DNA from: CBDUUP01 sp965370435
GTDB lineage: Bacteria; Chloroflexota; Anaerolineae; Anaerolineales; UBA11579
Direction: 5' to 3'
DNA: 13,378 nucleotides
NCBI GenBank assembly: GCA_965370435.1
Contig: CBDUUP010000088.1
Span: 1 to 13,378 of the forward strand
Position numbers and translations under genes: made by a program. How positions within the stretch are numbered: position 1 is the stretch's first letter; each line of letters begins with the position of its first letter. Under the pieces are notes generated by a model. The model had not been told where the DNA came from and made no database searches. It saw only the letters and a list, made by a program, of their open reading frames with translations. This document shows positions 5,825 to 13,378 of this stretch, piece after piece.

Positions 5825-7915
5825 ATGAACTCTATCGCCCCCGGCCGCGCGGCCAACCGCGTTGGCTCCTTTCGACGACTTTGGGGGATCTTGTCGGTTT
5901 TGCTTGCGGCGGCGCTGGCGATAACGAGCTGCAGCCCAGTCTCACCGCCGGAAGAAGAAGCCACTCTGATCGTTTTCGCCACGCCTGAAGGGGAGGAGAC
6001 TCCCATTAGGGTAACTGTCAAACCGGCGAGACCTGACGAACTGCAAAGGGAAGACACCCTGGTCATCTGTATGGGTTCTGAGGCGGACACGCTCTATCCT
6101 TACGGCGGCTCGATGCTGGCGGCTTCCGTCATCCAGGATGCTATATGGGACGGGCCGATTGATAACGTTTCCTTTGGCTACCAGGCCGTCATCCTGGAGA
6201 AGATGCCCAGCCTGGCGGATGGCGACGCCGTCATCCAGGCGGTGACTTTGAGCGAGGGGGATATTTTCTCGAACGTCTTCCAGGATGTCGGAGTCCTGGA
6301 AGAGGGCTTGCACTACCTGCCCAGCGGCTGCAATAGCGACGCCTGCGCGGTGGAATACACCGGCGGCGAGGTGGTGATGGACCAGATGAGGGTGACCTTC
6401 AAGCTGCTGCCAGGTCTGACCTGGTCGGATGGAGAGCCGCTGACGGCCTATGACTCAGTTTATTCTTATGAGTTGTGGAGCAATCCCTATAACCCTGGAG
6501 GACATCAATATGATTATCGTGTCCAGTCTTACGAAGCCTTAGATGAATTGACTGTTCAATGGGTGGGGCTTCCTGGTTTCCTGGACCAAACTTACTTCCT
6601 CAATTTCTGGCAGCCGCTCCCCGAACATATCTGGGGAGAATACACTTCATCGGAGCTAGTGGAAGCGGAAATATCCTCCCGCACGCCGATGGGCTGGGGG
6701 CCGTACATTCTGGATGAATGGGTGAATGGCGAAGCGGTCTACGCCCACCGGAACCCCAACTACTTCCGCGCTGAGGAGGGATTGCCTCACTTTGAGTACC
6801 TGGTATTTAAATTCACCGGCGAGAATTCCAACGCCAATATTGCCGCTTTGCTCTCCGGGGAGTGTGACGTAGCTGATCAGGGCGCCCACTTGGATGACAT
6901 ATCTGACCTGCTGCTCACATTGCAAGATGCCGGTCAAGTCGCCGCCCACTTCGTCACCGGCACGGTTTTCGAGCACGCCGACTTTGGCATAAATCCGGTC
7001 TCCTACGACGATGGCTACGACCCCGCGGTTGACCGCCCGGATTTCTTCGGCTACGTGCGCACCCGTCAGGCCATCGCCATGTGCATGGACCGCCAGGCGG
7101 TGGTGGATGTGGTGATGTTCGGGCAGTCGGTGGTAATAGACAGCTATCTCCCGCCGGAACACCCGCTTTTCAATCCCAGAATGGCCCGTTATCCTTTTGA
7201 TCCCGCGGCTGGGTCAGCGCTGTTGGATGAGGTGGGCTGGATAGACCACGACGAGATTCCGGCCACCCCCCGCGTCGCTCTGGGCATCCCCGGCGTCCTT
7301 AATGGCACGCTACTGGAGTTTTATTATTGGACCACCACCGCCACCCAACGCCAGGAGGCCTCCCAGATATTGGCGGCTTCGTTGGCAGAATGCGGCGTTA
7401 AGGCCAACCTGGAGTATTGGGTCTCGGGCGAGTACTTCGCCGATTTCCCGGACGGGCCGATCTTTGGGCGCAGGTTCGACATGGGCCAGTTCGCCTGGCT
7501 GACCGGCGTGGAGCCGCCTTGCGATCTATGGATGACGCTGGGACTCCCCGGCGAGCCAGACTTGACTATCGGCGAGGTTCCCTGGCTGGCTGAGGCCATG
7601 GGGCCAGACGCCGATCTGGACGCGCCTGCTTTTCCTTATGGTGGCGGCGGCTGGAACAATCCGGGCTACGCTAACCCAGAGTTTGACGCAGCATGTGAGG
7701 CTGCCATGTCCCAACTGCCCGGACAAGAGGGCTACGAGTTCTATCACTGGGAAGCGCAGCGCATCTTCGCCGAGGACTTGCCCATCATCCCCCTCTACCT
7801 GCGCCTGAAGCTGGCCGCAACCCGGCCTGATTTCTGCGGCTTCATCATGGACCCCACCGCTAACAGCGAGATGTGGAATATTGAAGAGTTTGGTTATGGT
7901 TCACACTGTGATTGA
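5825..7915 (+). CDS. Family-5 ABC transporter solute-binding lipoprotein, paralog 1
   Basis: This 696-aa extracytoplasmic protein is expected to capture peptides or similar solutes for an ABC importer (SBP_bac_5, OppA/DppA superfamily). GGAGG (5815-5819) precedes the ATG at spacing 5. A signal peptide ends in the lipobox ITSC, so Cys36 would be lipidated. A Pro/Glu/Thr-rich linker runs to about residue 76, and the binding domain starts near DTLVICM. Family motifs visible are LTWSDGEPLTAYDSVYSYE, GWGPYILDEW, VRTRQAIAMCMDRQAVVD, YPFDPAAGSALLDEVGW and LPIIPLYLRLKLA near the end. An insertion before the DG-x-PLTA motif carries Cys169 and Cys174. Ten cysteines follow the lipid cysteine (82, 169, 174, 347, 420, 523, 566, 624, 671, 695), suggesting disulfides. 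No permease is adjacent. The family is secure; the substrate is unknown. Confidence 0.93.
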   Translation: MNSIAPGRAANRVGSFRRLWGILSVLLAAALAITSCSPVSPPEEEATLIVFATPEGEETPIRVTVKPARPDELQREDTLVICMGSEADTLYPYGGSMLAASVIQDAIWDGPIDNVSFGYQAVILEKMPSLADGDAVIQAVTLSEGDIFSNVFQDVGVLEEGLHYLPSGCNSDACAVEYTGGEVVMDQMRVTFKLLPGLTWSDGEPLTAYDSVYSYELWSNPYNPGGHQYDYRVQSYEALDELTVQWVGLPGFLDQTYFLNFWQPLPEHIWGEYTSSELVEAEISSRTPMGWGPYILDEWVNGEAVYAHRNPNYFRAEEGLPHFEYLVFKFTGENSNANIAALLSGECDVADQGAHLDDISDLLLTLQDAGQVAAHFVTGTVFEHADFGINPVSYDDGYDPAVDRPDFFGYVRTRQAIAMCMDRQAVVDVVMFGQSVVIDSYLPPEHPLFNPRMARYPFDPAAGSALLDEVGWIDHDEIPATPRVALGIPGVLNGTLLEFYYWTTTATQRQEASQILAASLAECGVKANLEYWVSGEYFADFPDGPIFGRRFDMGQFAWLTGVEPPCDLWMTLGLPGEPDLTIGEVPWLAEAMGPDADLDAPAFPYGGGGWNNPGYANPEFDAACEAAMSQLPGQEGYEFYHWEAQRIFAEDLPIIPLYLRLKLAATRPDFCGFIMDPTANSEMWNIEEFGYGSHCD

Positions 7916-7930
7916 TTGGAGGAAGAAACG

Positions 7931-9994
7931 ATGAAAAGAAATAAAGTTTTCTCACTAAGAGTAAGTCTGACTATTCTATTGGCGATGGTATTTTTGATAA
8001 CGAGCTGCAGCCCAGTCCCACCGCCTGAAAAAAAAGTCACCCAAATCGTTTACGTTACCTCAGCGTTGGAGGAAACGCCTATTGTGGTGACGGTCATACC
8101 GCCGACCCCCGAGGAACCGCCTGAGGATGACACCCTGGTCATCTGCATGGGTTCAGAGCCGGACACGCTCTATCCCTATGGCGGCTCCATGCTGGCGGCT
8201 TCTACCATCAAGGAATCTATCTGGGACGGGCCTTATGACACCAATTCATTCGGGTACCAGGCGGTCATCCTGGAGAAAATGCCCAGCCTGGCGGATGGCG
8301 ACGCCGTCATCCAGACGGTGACGGTGAGCGCGGGGGATACCTTCTCGGACGCCTTCCAGGATGTTGGAACCCTGGAAGAGGGCATGCTCTACTTGCCCAG
8401 CGGCTGCCAGAGCGATGCCTGCGCAGTGGAATACACCGGCGGCGAGGTGGAGATGGACCAGATGACGGTGACCTTCAAACTGCTGCCAGGCCTGACCTGG
8501 TCGGATGGAGAGCCGCTGACCGCCTATGACTCGGTCTATTCTTTTGAATTAGAGAGATCCCCCGATACACCTAATGGAACCTACACCGGTAATAATTACG
8601 ACTTGTCCTACGAAGCTCTAGATGAATTGACCATCCAATGGGTGGGAATTCCTGGCTACTTAGACTCGACCTATTTCCTCAACTTCTGGCAGCCGTTTCC
8701 TGAACACATCTGGGGAAAATACACCGCATCGGAGTTAGAAGAAGCAGAAGTGTCCTCCCGAACACCGATGGGCTGGGGGCCTTACATTCTGGATGAATGG
8801 GAGCAGGGCGAAGCGATCTACGCCCACCGGAATCCCAACTACTTCCGGGCCGATGAGGGGCTGCCCCGCTTTGAATATCTGGTATTTAAATTCACCGGCC
8901 AGGGTTCAAACGCCAATATTGCCGCTTTGCTCGCCGGGGAGTGCGACATGCTTGACCAGGGCGTGCACCTGGATGAGCAAGCCGAACTGCTGCTTACACT
9001 TCAAGATGCTGGTCAAATCAACGTTCATTTCGCTACCGGCACGGTCTTCGAACACGCTGATTTCGGTATTCACCCGGTCTCCTACGATGATGGCTACGAC
9101 CCCGCCGTTGACCGCCCCGATTTCTTCGGGGACGTGCGCACCCGCCAGGCCATCGCCATGTGCATGGACCGCCAGGCGGTGGTGGATGTTGTGTTGTTTG
9201 GGCAGTCGGTGGTCTTGGACAGCTACCTCCCCCCGGAACACCCGCTCTTCAATCCCAATGTGGCCCGTTATCCTTTTGATCCCGCGGCTGGGGCTGCGCT
9301 GTTGGAAGAGGTGGGCTGGCTGGATGACGACGGCGACCCGGTCACCCCCCGCCTTGCACAGGGCATCCCCGGCGTCCCTGATGGCACGCTGCTGGAGTTC
9401 AACTACTGGACGACCACAGCCACCCAACGCCAACAGGCTACCCAGATCCTAGCGGCTTCCCTGGCGGAGTGCGGGATCAAGGTCAACCTGGAGTATTGGG
9501 TTTCGGGCGAATACTTTGCCGACGGCCCGGATGGCCCGCTCTTTGGCCGCTACTTTGACATGGGCCAGTTCGCCTGGCTCACCAGCGTTCTGCCGCCCTG
9601 CGATCTATGGATGACATTGGGCCTTCCCGGCGAAGCGGACCTGACCGTTGGCGAGGTTCCCTGGCTGGCCGAGGCCCTGGGGCCGGACGCCGACCTCGAC
9701 GGGCCTGCTTTTCCTTATGGCTGGGGCGGCTGGAACAACCCGGGCTACGCCAATCCGGTTTATGATGAGGCTTGCTTGAGCGCCCTCTCCCAACTGCCCG
9801 GACAGGAGGGCTACGAATACTATCACATGGAAGCGCAACGCATCTTCGCTGAGGAATTGCCCATCATCCCCCTCTACCTGCGCCTGAAGCTGGCCGCCAC
9901 CCGCCCGGATTTCTGCGGCTTCATCATGGATCCCACCGCTAACAGCGAGATGTGGAATATTGAGGAGTTTGGGTACGGTTCGCATTGTGAGTGA
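7931..9994 (+). CDS. Family-5 ABC transporter solute-binding lipoprotein, paralog 2
   Basis: The protein is 687 aa if started at ATG 7931, which has GGAGG (7918-7922) at spacing 8. An in-frame TTG at 7916 would put that ribosome binding site inside the gene. The lipobox is LITSC with lipid Cys26, a Pro/Val/Thr-rich linker follows, and the binding domain begins near residue 68 (DTLVICM). It is close to paralog 1 along its whole length, including all ten later cysteines, and differs in 4 of the last 62 residues. It is most different at the signal peptide, in the stretch after YSFELE (about 8546-8605) and in 8890-9045. The 15-nt gap to paralog 1 has no terminator, so the two are probably co-transcribed. 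The signal-peptide codons are more AT-rich than the rest. The binding specificity may differ from that of paralog 1. Confidence 0.93.
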   Translation: MKRNKVFSLRVSLTILLAMVFLITSCSPVPPPEKKVTQIVYVTSALEETPIVVTVIPPTPEEPPEDDTLVICMGSEPDTLYPYGGSMLAASTIKESIWDGPYDTNSFGYQAVILEKMPSLADGDAVIQTVTVSAGDTFSDAFQDVGTLEEGMLYLPSGCQSDACAVEYTGGEVEMDQMTVTFKLLPGLTWSDGEPLTAYDSVYSFELERSPDTPNGTYTGNNYDLSYEALDELTIQWVGIPGYLDSTYFLNFWQPFPEHIWGKYTASELEEAEVSSRTPMGWGPYILDEWEQGEAIYAHRNPNYFRADEGLPRFEYLVFKFTGQGSNANIAALLAGECDMLDQGVHLDEQAELLLTLQDAGQINVHFATGTVFEHADFGIHPVSYDDGYDPAVDRPDFFGDVRTRQAIAMCMDRQAVVDVVLFGQSVVLDSYLPPEHPLFNPNVARYPFDPAAGAALLEEVGWLDDDGDPVTPRLAQGIPGVPDGTLLEFNYWTTTATQRQQATQILAASLAECGIKVNLEYWVSGEYFADGPDGPLFGRYFDMGQFAWLTSVLPPCDLWMTLGLPGEADLTVGEVPWLAEALGPDADLDGPAFPYGWGGWNNPGYANPVYDEACLSALSQLPGQEGYEYYHMEAQRIFAEELPIIPLYLRLKLAATRPDFCGFIMDPTANSEMWNIEEFGYGSHCE

Positions 9995-10038
9995 ATCCAT
10001 TACGCTAAAGATATAATTGGTAAGTGGGTCAGTTTTCA

Positions 10039-10069
10039 TTGAACCAATATTTCAGCGCTTACGTAATAT
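10039..10069 (+). promoter_or_regulatory. Weak candidate promoter before paralog 3
   Basis: The 145-bp gap 9995-10139 is the largest in the array and is AT-rich. TTGAAC (10039-10044) and TAATAT (10064-10069) are separated by 19 bp, longer than ideal. A separate promoter here would let paralogs 3 and 4 be expressed independently of 1 and 2, but read-through cannot be excluded because the gap holds no T-tract terminator. Confidence 0.3.
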
Positions 10070-10092
10070 AAATGAGAGGATTTCGTAAGCGC
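10055..10092. promoter_or_regulatory. Inverted repeat in the gap between paralogs 2 and 3
   Basis: Perfect 9-bp arms GCGCTTACG (10055-10063) and CGTAAGCGC (10084-10092) are separated by 20 bp. The element covers the candidate -10 box and could be a regulator-binding site or an RNA stem-loop in the leader. There is no T-tract after it, so it is not a standard terminator. A weaker pair ATTGGT/ACCAAT (10016-10021, 10043-10048) lies just before it. Confidence 0.4.
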
Positions 10093-10139
10093 CGCTCACT
10101 TTAACAAGTCAGTTTACTAAATGCCAAGGAGAAGAGAAG

Positions 10140-12191
10140 ATGTTCAAGATAGATTTATATAGAATCTTAGCAGTGTTCGTGGCTGCGTCCCTCCTAATCA
10201 CCGCTTGCAGCGCGACGCCGATCACACCGCTGACCGGAACGCCTATCCAGGTCGAGACCACCGCCACGGTCAGGGTGACCGACACACCCCTGGCGTTGAC
10301 GGTGACGCCGAGCGACACCGTTGAGCCTCCGCCGGACACTCTGGTGATCTGCATGGGCCAGGAGCCGGATAGCCTATATCCCTATGGCACTAACATGCTG
10401 GCGGCTTCATCCGTCCAGGAGGCCATCTGGGACGGGCCGATTGATTCCAATTCCTTCAGTTACCAGCCGGTGATCCTGGAGAAGCTGCCCAACCTGGCTG
10501 ATGGCGACGCCGAAATCCGTACGGTGATGGTGAGCGAGGGAGATACTATATCGGACGCTAACCAGGATATAATGCCCCTGGAAGAGGGTGTTTTATATTT
10601 GCCCAGCGGCTGCCAGAGCGACCCCTGCGCGGTGGAATACACCGGCGGTGAAATAGAAATAGACCAGATGGTAGTGACCTTCAAACTGCTGCCGGGCTTG
10701 ACCTGGTCGGATGGAACCCCGCTCACCGCCCACGACTCGGTTTATTCATTCAACCTCAATGCGGACCCAGACACCCCGGCGGGGACATTTGGTGTGGACC
10801 GCACTGATTCCTATGAAGCCCTGGACGATTTGACCGTCCAATGGGTGGGGTTGCCTGGATACATGGACTCCACCTACTTCCTCAATTTCTGGACGCCCTA
10901 CCCCGAACACATCTGGGGGGAGTTCACTGCCAAAGAACTGGTGGAAGCTGAGGAATCCTCCCGGACGCCGATGGGCTGGGGGCCGTATATTCTGGATGAA
11001 TGGGTGGAGGGGGAGGCGATTTACGCCCACCGGAATCCAAACTACTTCCGGGCCGATGAGGGCCTTCCCCACTTTGAGTATCTGGTTTACCGGCTTGAAT
11101 CGTCCAGTTCTTGTGCCAGCGTAGCGATCTCTGGCGAATGTGATGTTGTGGATCAGACCTCTCACTTAGATGATCAAGCTGAACTGTTAATCGAATTGCA
11201 AAACGCTGGTGTGTTTGCCGTTTACTTCGTTACCGGCACGGTCTTTGAACACGCCGACTTTGGTATCCACCCGGTCTCTTACGATGATGGCTATGACCCT
11301 TCCGTTGACCGCCCCGATTTCTTCGGCGACGTGCGCACGCGGCAGGCCATCGCCATGTGCATGGATCGCCAGGAGGTAGTGGATTCGGTGATGTTCGGGC
11401 AATCCATCGTTTTACATAGCTATCTCCCGCCGGAACACCCGCTCTTCAACCCCAATGTGGCCCGTTATTCTTATGATCCCGCGGCTGGGTCAGCGTTATT
11501 GGAAGAAGTGGGCTGGCTGGATGACGACGGCGACCCGGCTACGCCCCGCGTCGCTCAAGGCATCCCTGGTGTTCCCGATGGTACTCCACTAGAGTTTAAT
11601 TATTGGACTACTACGGCCACTCAGCGCCAACAGGCAACCCAAATCTTGGCGGCTTCGTTGGCGGTATGTGGGGTCAAGGTCAACCTGGAGTATTGGGTAT
11701 CAGGGGACTACTTCGCCGATGGCCCGGAAGGGCCGCTGTTTGGACGCAAGTTTGACATGGGCCAGTTCGCCTGGCTGACTGGTGTGCAGCCGCCCTGCGA
11801 CTTGTGGATGACGCTGGGGCTTCCCGGCGAGCCAGACCTGACCATCGGAGAAGTGCCCTGGCTGGCGGAGGCCCTGGGGCCGGACGCCGATCTCGAAGAG
11901 CTTGCTTTTCCTGAGGGCTGGGAAGGCTGGAACAACCCGGGCTATGCCAACCCAGCGTATGACGCCGCGTGCGAGACGGCTATGTCGCTGCTGCCAGGAC
12001 AGGAGGGCTACGAGTTCTATCACTGGGAAGCTCAACGCATCTTCGCTGAGGATCTGCCCATCATTCCTCTGTATCTACGCCTGAAGCTGGCCGCCACCCG
12101 CCCGGACTTCTGCGGCTTCATCATGGACCCCACCGCTCGGAGTGAGATGTGGAATATCGAGGAGTTTGGGTACGGCTCGCATTGTGATTGA
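10140..12191 (+). CDS. Family-5 ABC transporter solute-binding lipoprotein, paralog 3
   Basis: This 683-aa lipoprotein starts at ATG 10140 with AAGGAG (10126-10131) at spacing 8. The lipobox is LITAC with lipid Cys23, followed by a Thr/Pro-rich linker (to about residue 64) and the binding domain from DTLVICMGQEPDSLYPYG, with Cys71. Its C-terminal 62 residues differ from paralog 1 at one position (Arg for Asn), yet the segment 11090-11235 is quite different from paralogs 1 and 2. That segment reads RLESSSSCAS where the others have KFTG, and it adds an eleventh cysteine (Cys325) beyond the lipid cysteine. Around 10745-10810 it resembles paralog 4 (SFNLNADPDTPAG) rather than 1 or 2. This patchwork suggests recombination within the array. 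A solute-binding function is expected; the ligand is unknown. Confidence 0.93.
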   Translation: MFKIDLYRILAVFVAASLLITACSATPITPLTGTPIQVETTATVRVTDTPLALTVTPSDTVEPPPDTLVICMGQEPDSLYPYGTNMLAASSVQEAIWDGPIDSNSFSYQPVILEKLPNLADGDAEIRTVMVSEGDTISDANQDIMPLEEGVLYLPSGCQSDPCAVEYTGGEIEIDQMVVTFKLLPGLTWSDGTPLTAHDSVYSFNLNADPDTPAGTFGVDRTDSYEALDDLTVQWVGLPGYMDSTYFLNFWTPYPEHIWGEFTAKELVEAEESSRTPMGWGPYILDEWVEGEAIYAHRNPNYFRADEGLPHFEYLVYRLESSSSCASVAISGECDVVDQTSHLDDQAELLIELQNAGVFAVYFVTGTVFEHADFGIHPVSYDDGYDPSVDRPDFFGDVRTRQAIAMCMDRQEVVDSVMFGQSIVLHSYLPPEHPLFNPNVARYSYDPAAGSALLEEVGWLDDDGDPATPRVAQGIPGVPDGTPLEFNYWTTTATQRQQATQILAASLAVCGVKVNLEYWVSGDYFADGPEGPLFGRKFDMGQFAWLTGVQPPCDLWMTLGLPGEPDLTIGEVPWLAEALGPDADLEELAFPEGWEGWNNPGYANPAYDAACETAMSLLPGQEGYEFYHWEAQRIFAEDLPIIPLYLRLKLAATRPDFCGFIMDPTARSEMWNIEEFGYGSHCD

Positions 12192-12216
12192 ATGTGAGTG
12201 AGATGAGATATTGAAA

Positions 12217-13378
12217 ATGAACAAGGTTCATGCAAATACACTCATGGCCGTTATCCTGGCTGCGGCCCTCATCATTACCTCTTGCGGCGCGCCTCCGACT
12301 GCGACGCCTACCCAGATTGAGGGTACCGCCACAGTCGGCGTGACTGAAACACCCATCGTCCTGACGGTGACGGCCAGCGCGACACTTGAGCCTCCTCCGG
12401 ATACCCTGGTGATCTGCATGGGACAAGAGCCAGACACTCTGTATCCGTATGGCGGTTCGATGCTGGCGGCGGCTTCTATCCAGGAGGCTGTCTGGGACGG
12501 CCCGTTCGACACCAATTCATTCGGGTACCAGGCTGTCATCCTGGAGAAGCTGCCCAGTCTGGCAGATGGAGATGCCTTACTTGAGGTGGTGACAGTTAGG
12601 GAAGGTGACATGGTGGCGGGAGCCAATGATGATGTGGCAGCCCTCGAATCTGGTATGCTGGTGAAACCTAGCGGATGCAATCTCCTGGATTGCGCGGTTG
12701 AATACGAAGGGGGCGAGATCAATATGGACCAGATGACCGTCACTTTCGCCCTGCTGCCCGGGCTCAAATGGTCGGATGGAACCCCCCTCACCGCCCACGA
12801 CTCGATTTATTCATTCAACCTCAATGCCGACCCCGACACCCCGGCGGGAAAATTTACTGTAGAGCGCACATTTTCTTATGAAGCTCTGGACGATCTCACT
12901 GTCCAGTGGGTGGGGCTGCCTGGATACATGGACTCCACTTATTTCCTTAACTTCTGGCAGCCCTACCCTGAACACATTTGGGGCCAGTTCACTGCCAAAG
13001 AACTGGTGGAAGCGGAGGAATCCTCCCGTACACCGATGGGTTGGGGGCCATACGTGATTGATGAGTGGGTGGAAAGCGAGTACATTCTGGCACACAAGAA
13101 TCTAAATTACTTTCGCGCGGATGAGGGGTTGCCGCGGTTTGATACCCTGGTCTTTAAACTTATCGGCGAAAACTCCAGCAGCAACACCAGCCCACTAGAG
13201 ATTCTATCCGGCGATTGTGACCTCCTTGACCAAACCAATCATCTTGATGACCAATCCGAACTTCTCTTAAATTTAGAGATAGCCGGTCAAGTCACCGCTC
13301 ACTTCGTCACCGGCACGGTCTTCGAGCACGCCGACTTCGGCATCCACCCGGTCTCCTACGATGATGGCTACGATCCCG
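12217..13378 (+). CDS. Family-5 ABC transporter solute-binding lipoprotein, paralog 4 (cut by window end)
   Basis: The reading frame is open from ATG 12217 to the window edge, giving 387 complete codons without a stop, so the 3' part is missing. Translation gives MNKVHANTLMAVILAAALII followed by TSCG, a signal peptide with lipid Cys23, then a Thr/Pro-rich linker and the binding domain (DTLVICMGQEPDTLYPYGG) with Cys67. The insertion keeps its cysteine pair (Cys154 and Cys159, SGCNLLDCAVEY), though around it the sequence departs from the other three (VREGDMVAGANDDVAALESG). It begins 25 nt after paralog 3 and has only a weak purine-rich ribosome binding site (GATGAGA), so it may depend on translation from upstream or be poorly expressed. 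By the paralogs' length about 295 more residues should follow. Confidence 0.9.
   Translation, partial: MNKVHANTLMAVILAAALIITSCGAPPTATPTQIEGTATVGVTETPIVLTVTASATLEPPPDTLVICMGQEPDTLYPYGGSMLAAASIQEAVWDGPFDTNSFGYQAVILEKLPSLADGDALLEVVTVREGDMVAGANDDVAALESGMLVKPSGCNLLDCAVEYEGGEINMDQMTVTFALLPGLKWSDGTPLTAHDSIYSFNLNADPDTPAGKFTVERTFSYEALDDLTVQWVGLPGYMDSTYFLNFWQPYPEHIWGQFTAKELVEAEESSRTPMGWGPYVIDEWVESEYILAHKNLNYFRADEGLPRFDTLVFKLIGENSSSNTSPLEILSGDCDLLDQTNHLDDQSELLLNLEIAGQVTAHFVTGTVFEHADFGIHPVSYDDGYDP

Overview
The window looks like a chromosomal segment of a Chloroflexota bacterium (Anaerolineae/Caldilineae-like). This is inferred from GC-rich coding DNA, family-5 lipoprotein solute-binding proteins with Thr/Pro/Val-rich linkers after the lipobox, and an insertion in those proteins carrying two close cysteines. 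The species cannot be named from the sequence.

Left part (1-2880): a small AT-rich gene for a single-pass membrane protein of unknown function (193-579), then glgC (glucose-1-phosphate adenylyltransferase) alone on the minus strand (1095-2357). Two copies of one miniature inverted-repeat element flank glgC in opposite orientation (679-822 and 2391-2636). The second copy ends only 33 bp from the glgC start codon, so it probably lies in or replaces the promoter region.

Middle (2809-5671): a compact operon with a strong sigma70-type promoter overlapped by operator-like repeats and closed by a 15-bp-stem terminator. Its genes are nearly contiguous: a 69-aa PLDc_N-type two-helix membrane protein, an ABC ATPase, and a 521-aa membrane protein. 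The last appears to fuse a YhfC/CPBP-like putative intramembrane protease (N-terminal half) to an ABC-2 permease (C-terminal half). The order resembles the YxlE-YxlF-YxlG arrangement of Bacillus, with the protease-like domain added.

Right part (5698-13378): a tandem array of at least four paralogous family-5 solute-binding lipoproteins, three complete and one cut by the window end. No permease or ATPase for a peptide importer is in view. The paralogs are almost identical in some blocks and sharply different in others, as expected from duplication plus recombination. Upstream of the first is a perfect 20-bp palindrome whose 14-bp core, GTTTCACGTGAAAC, equals the consensus core of parS, the ParB/Spo0J centromere site. 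If it is genuine, this region probably lies in the origin-proximal part of the chromosome.

Most worth following up: the parS-like site, the protease-permease fusion, the solute-binding-protein array and its mosaicism, and the paired elements around glgC.
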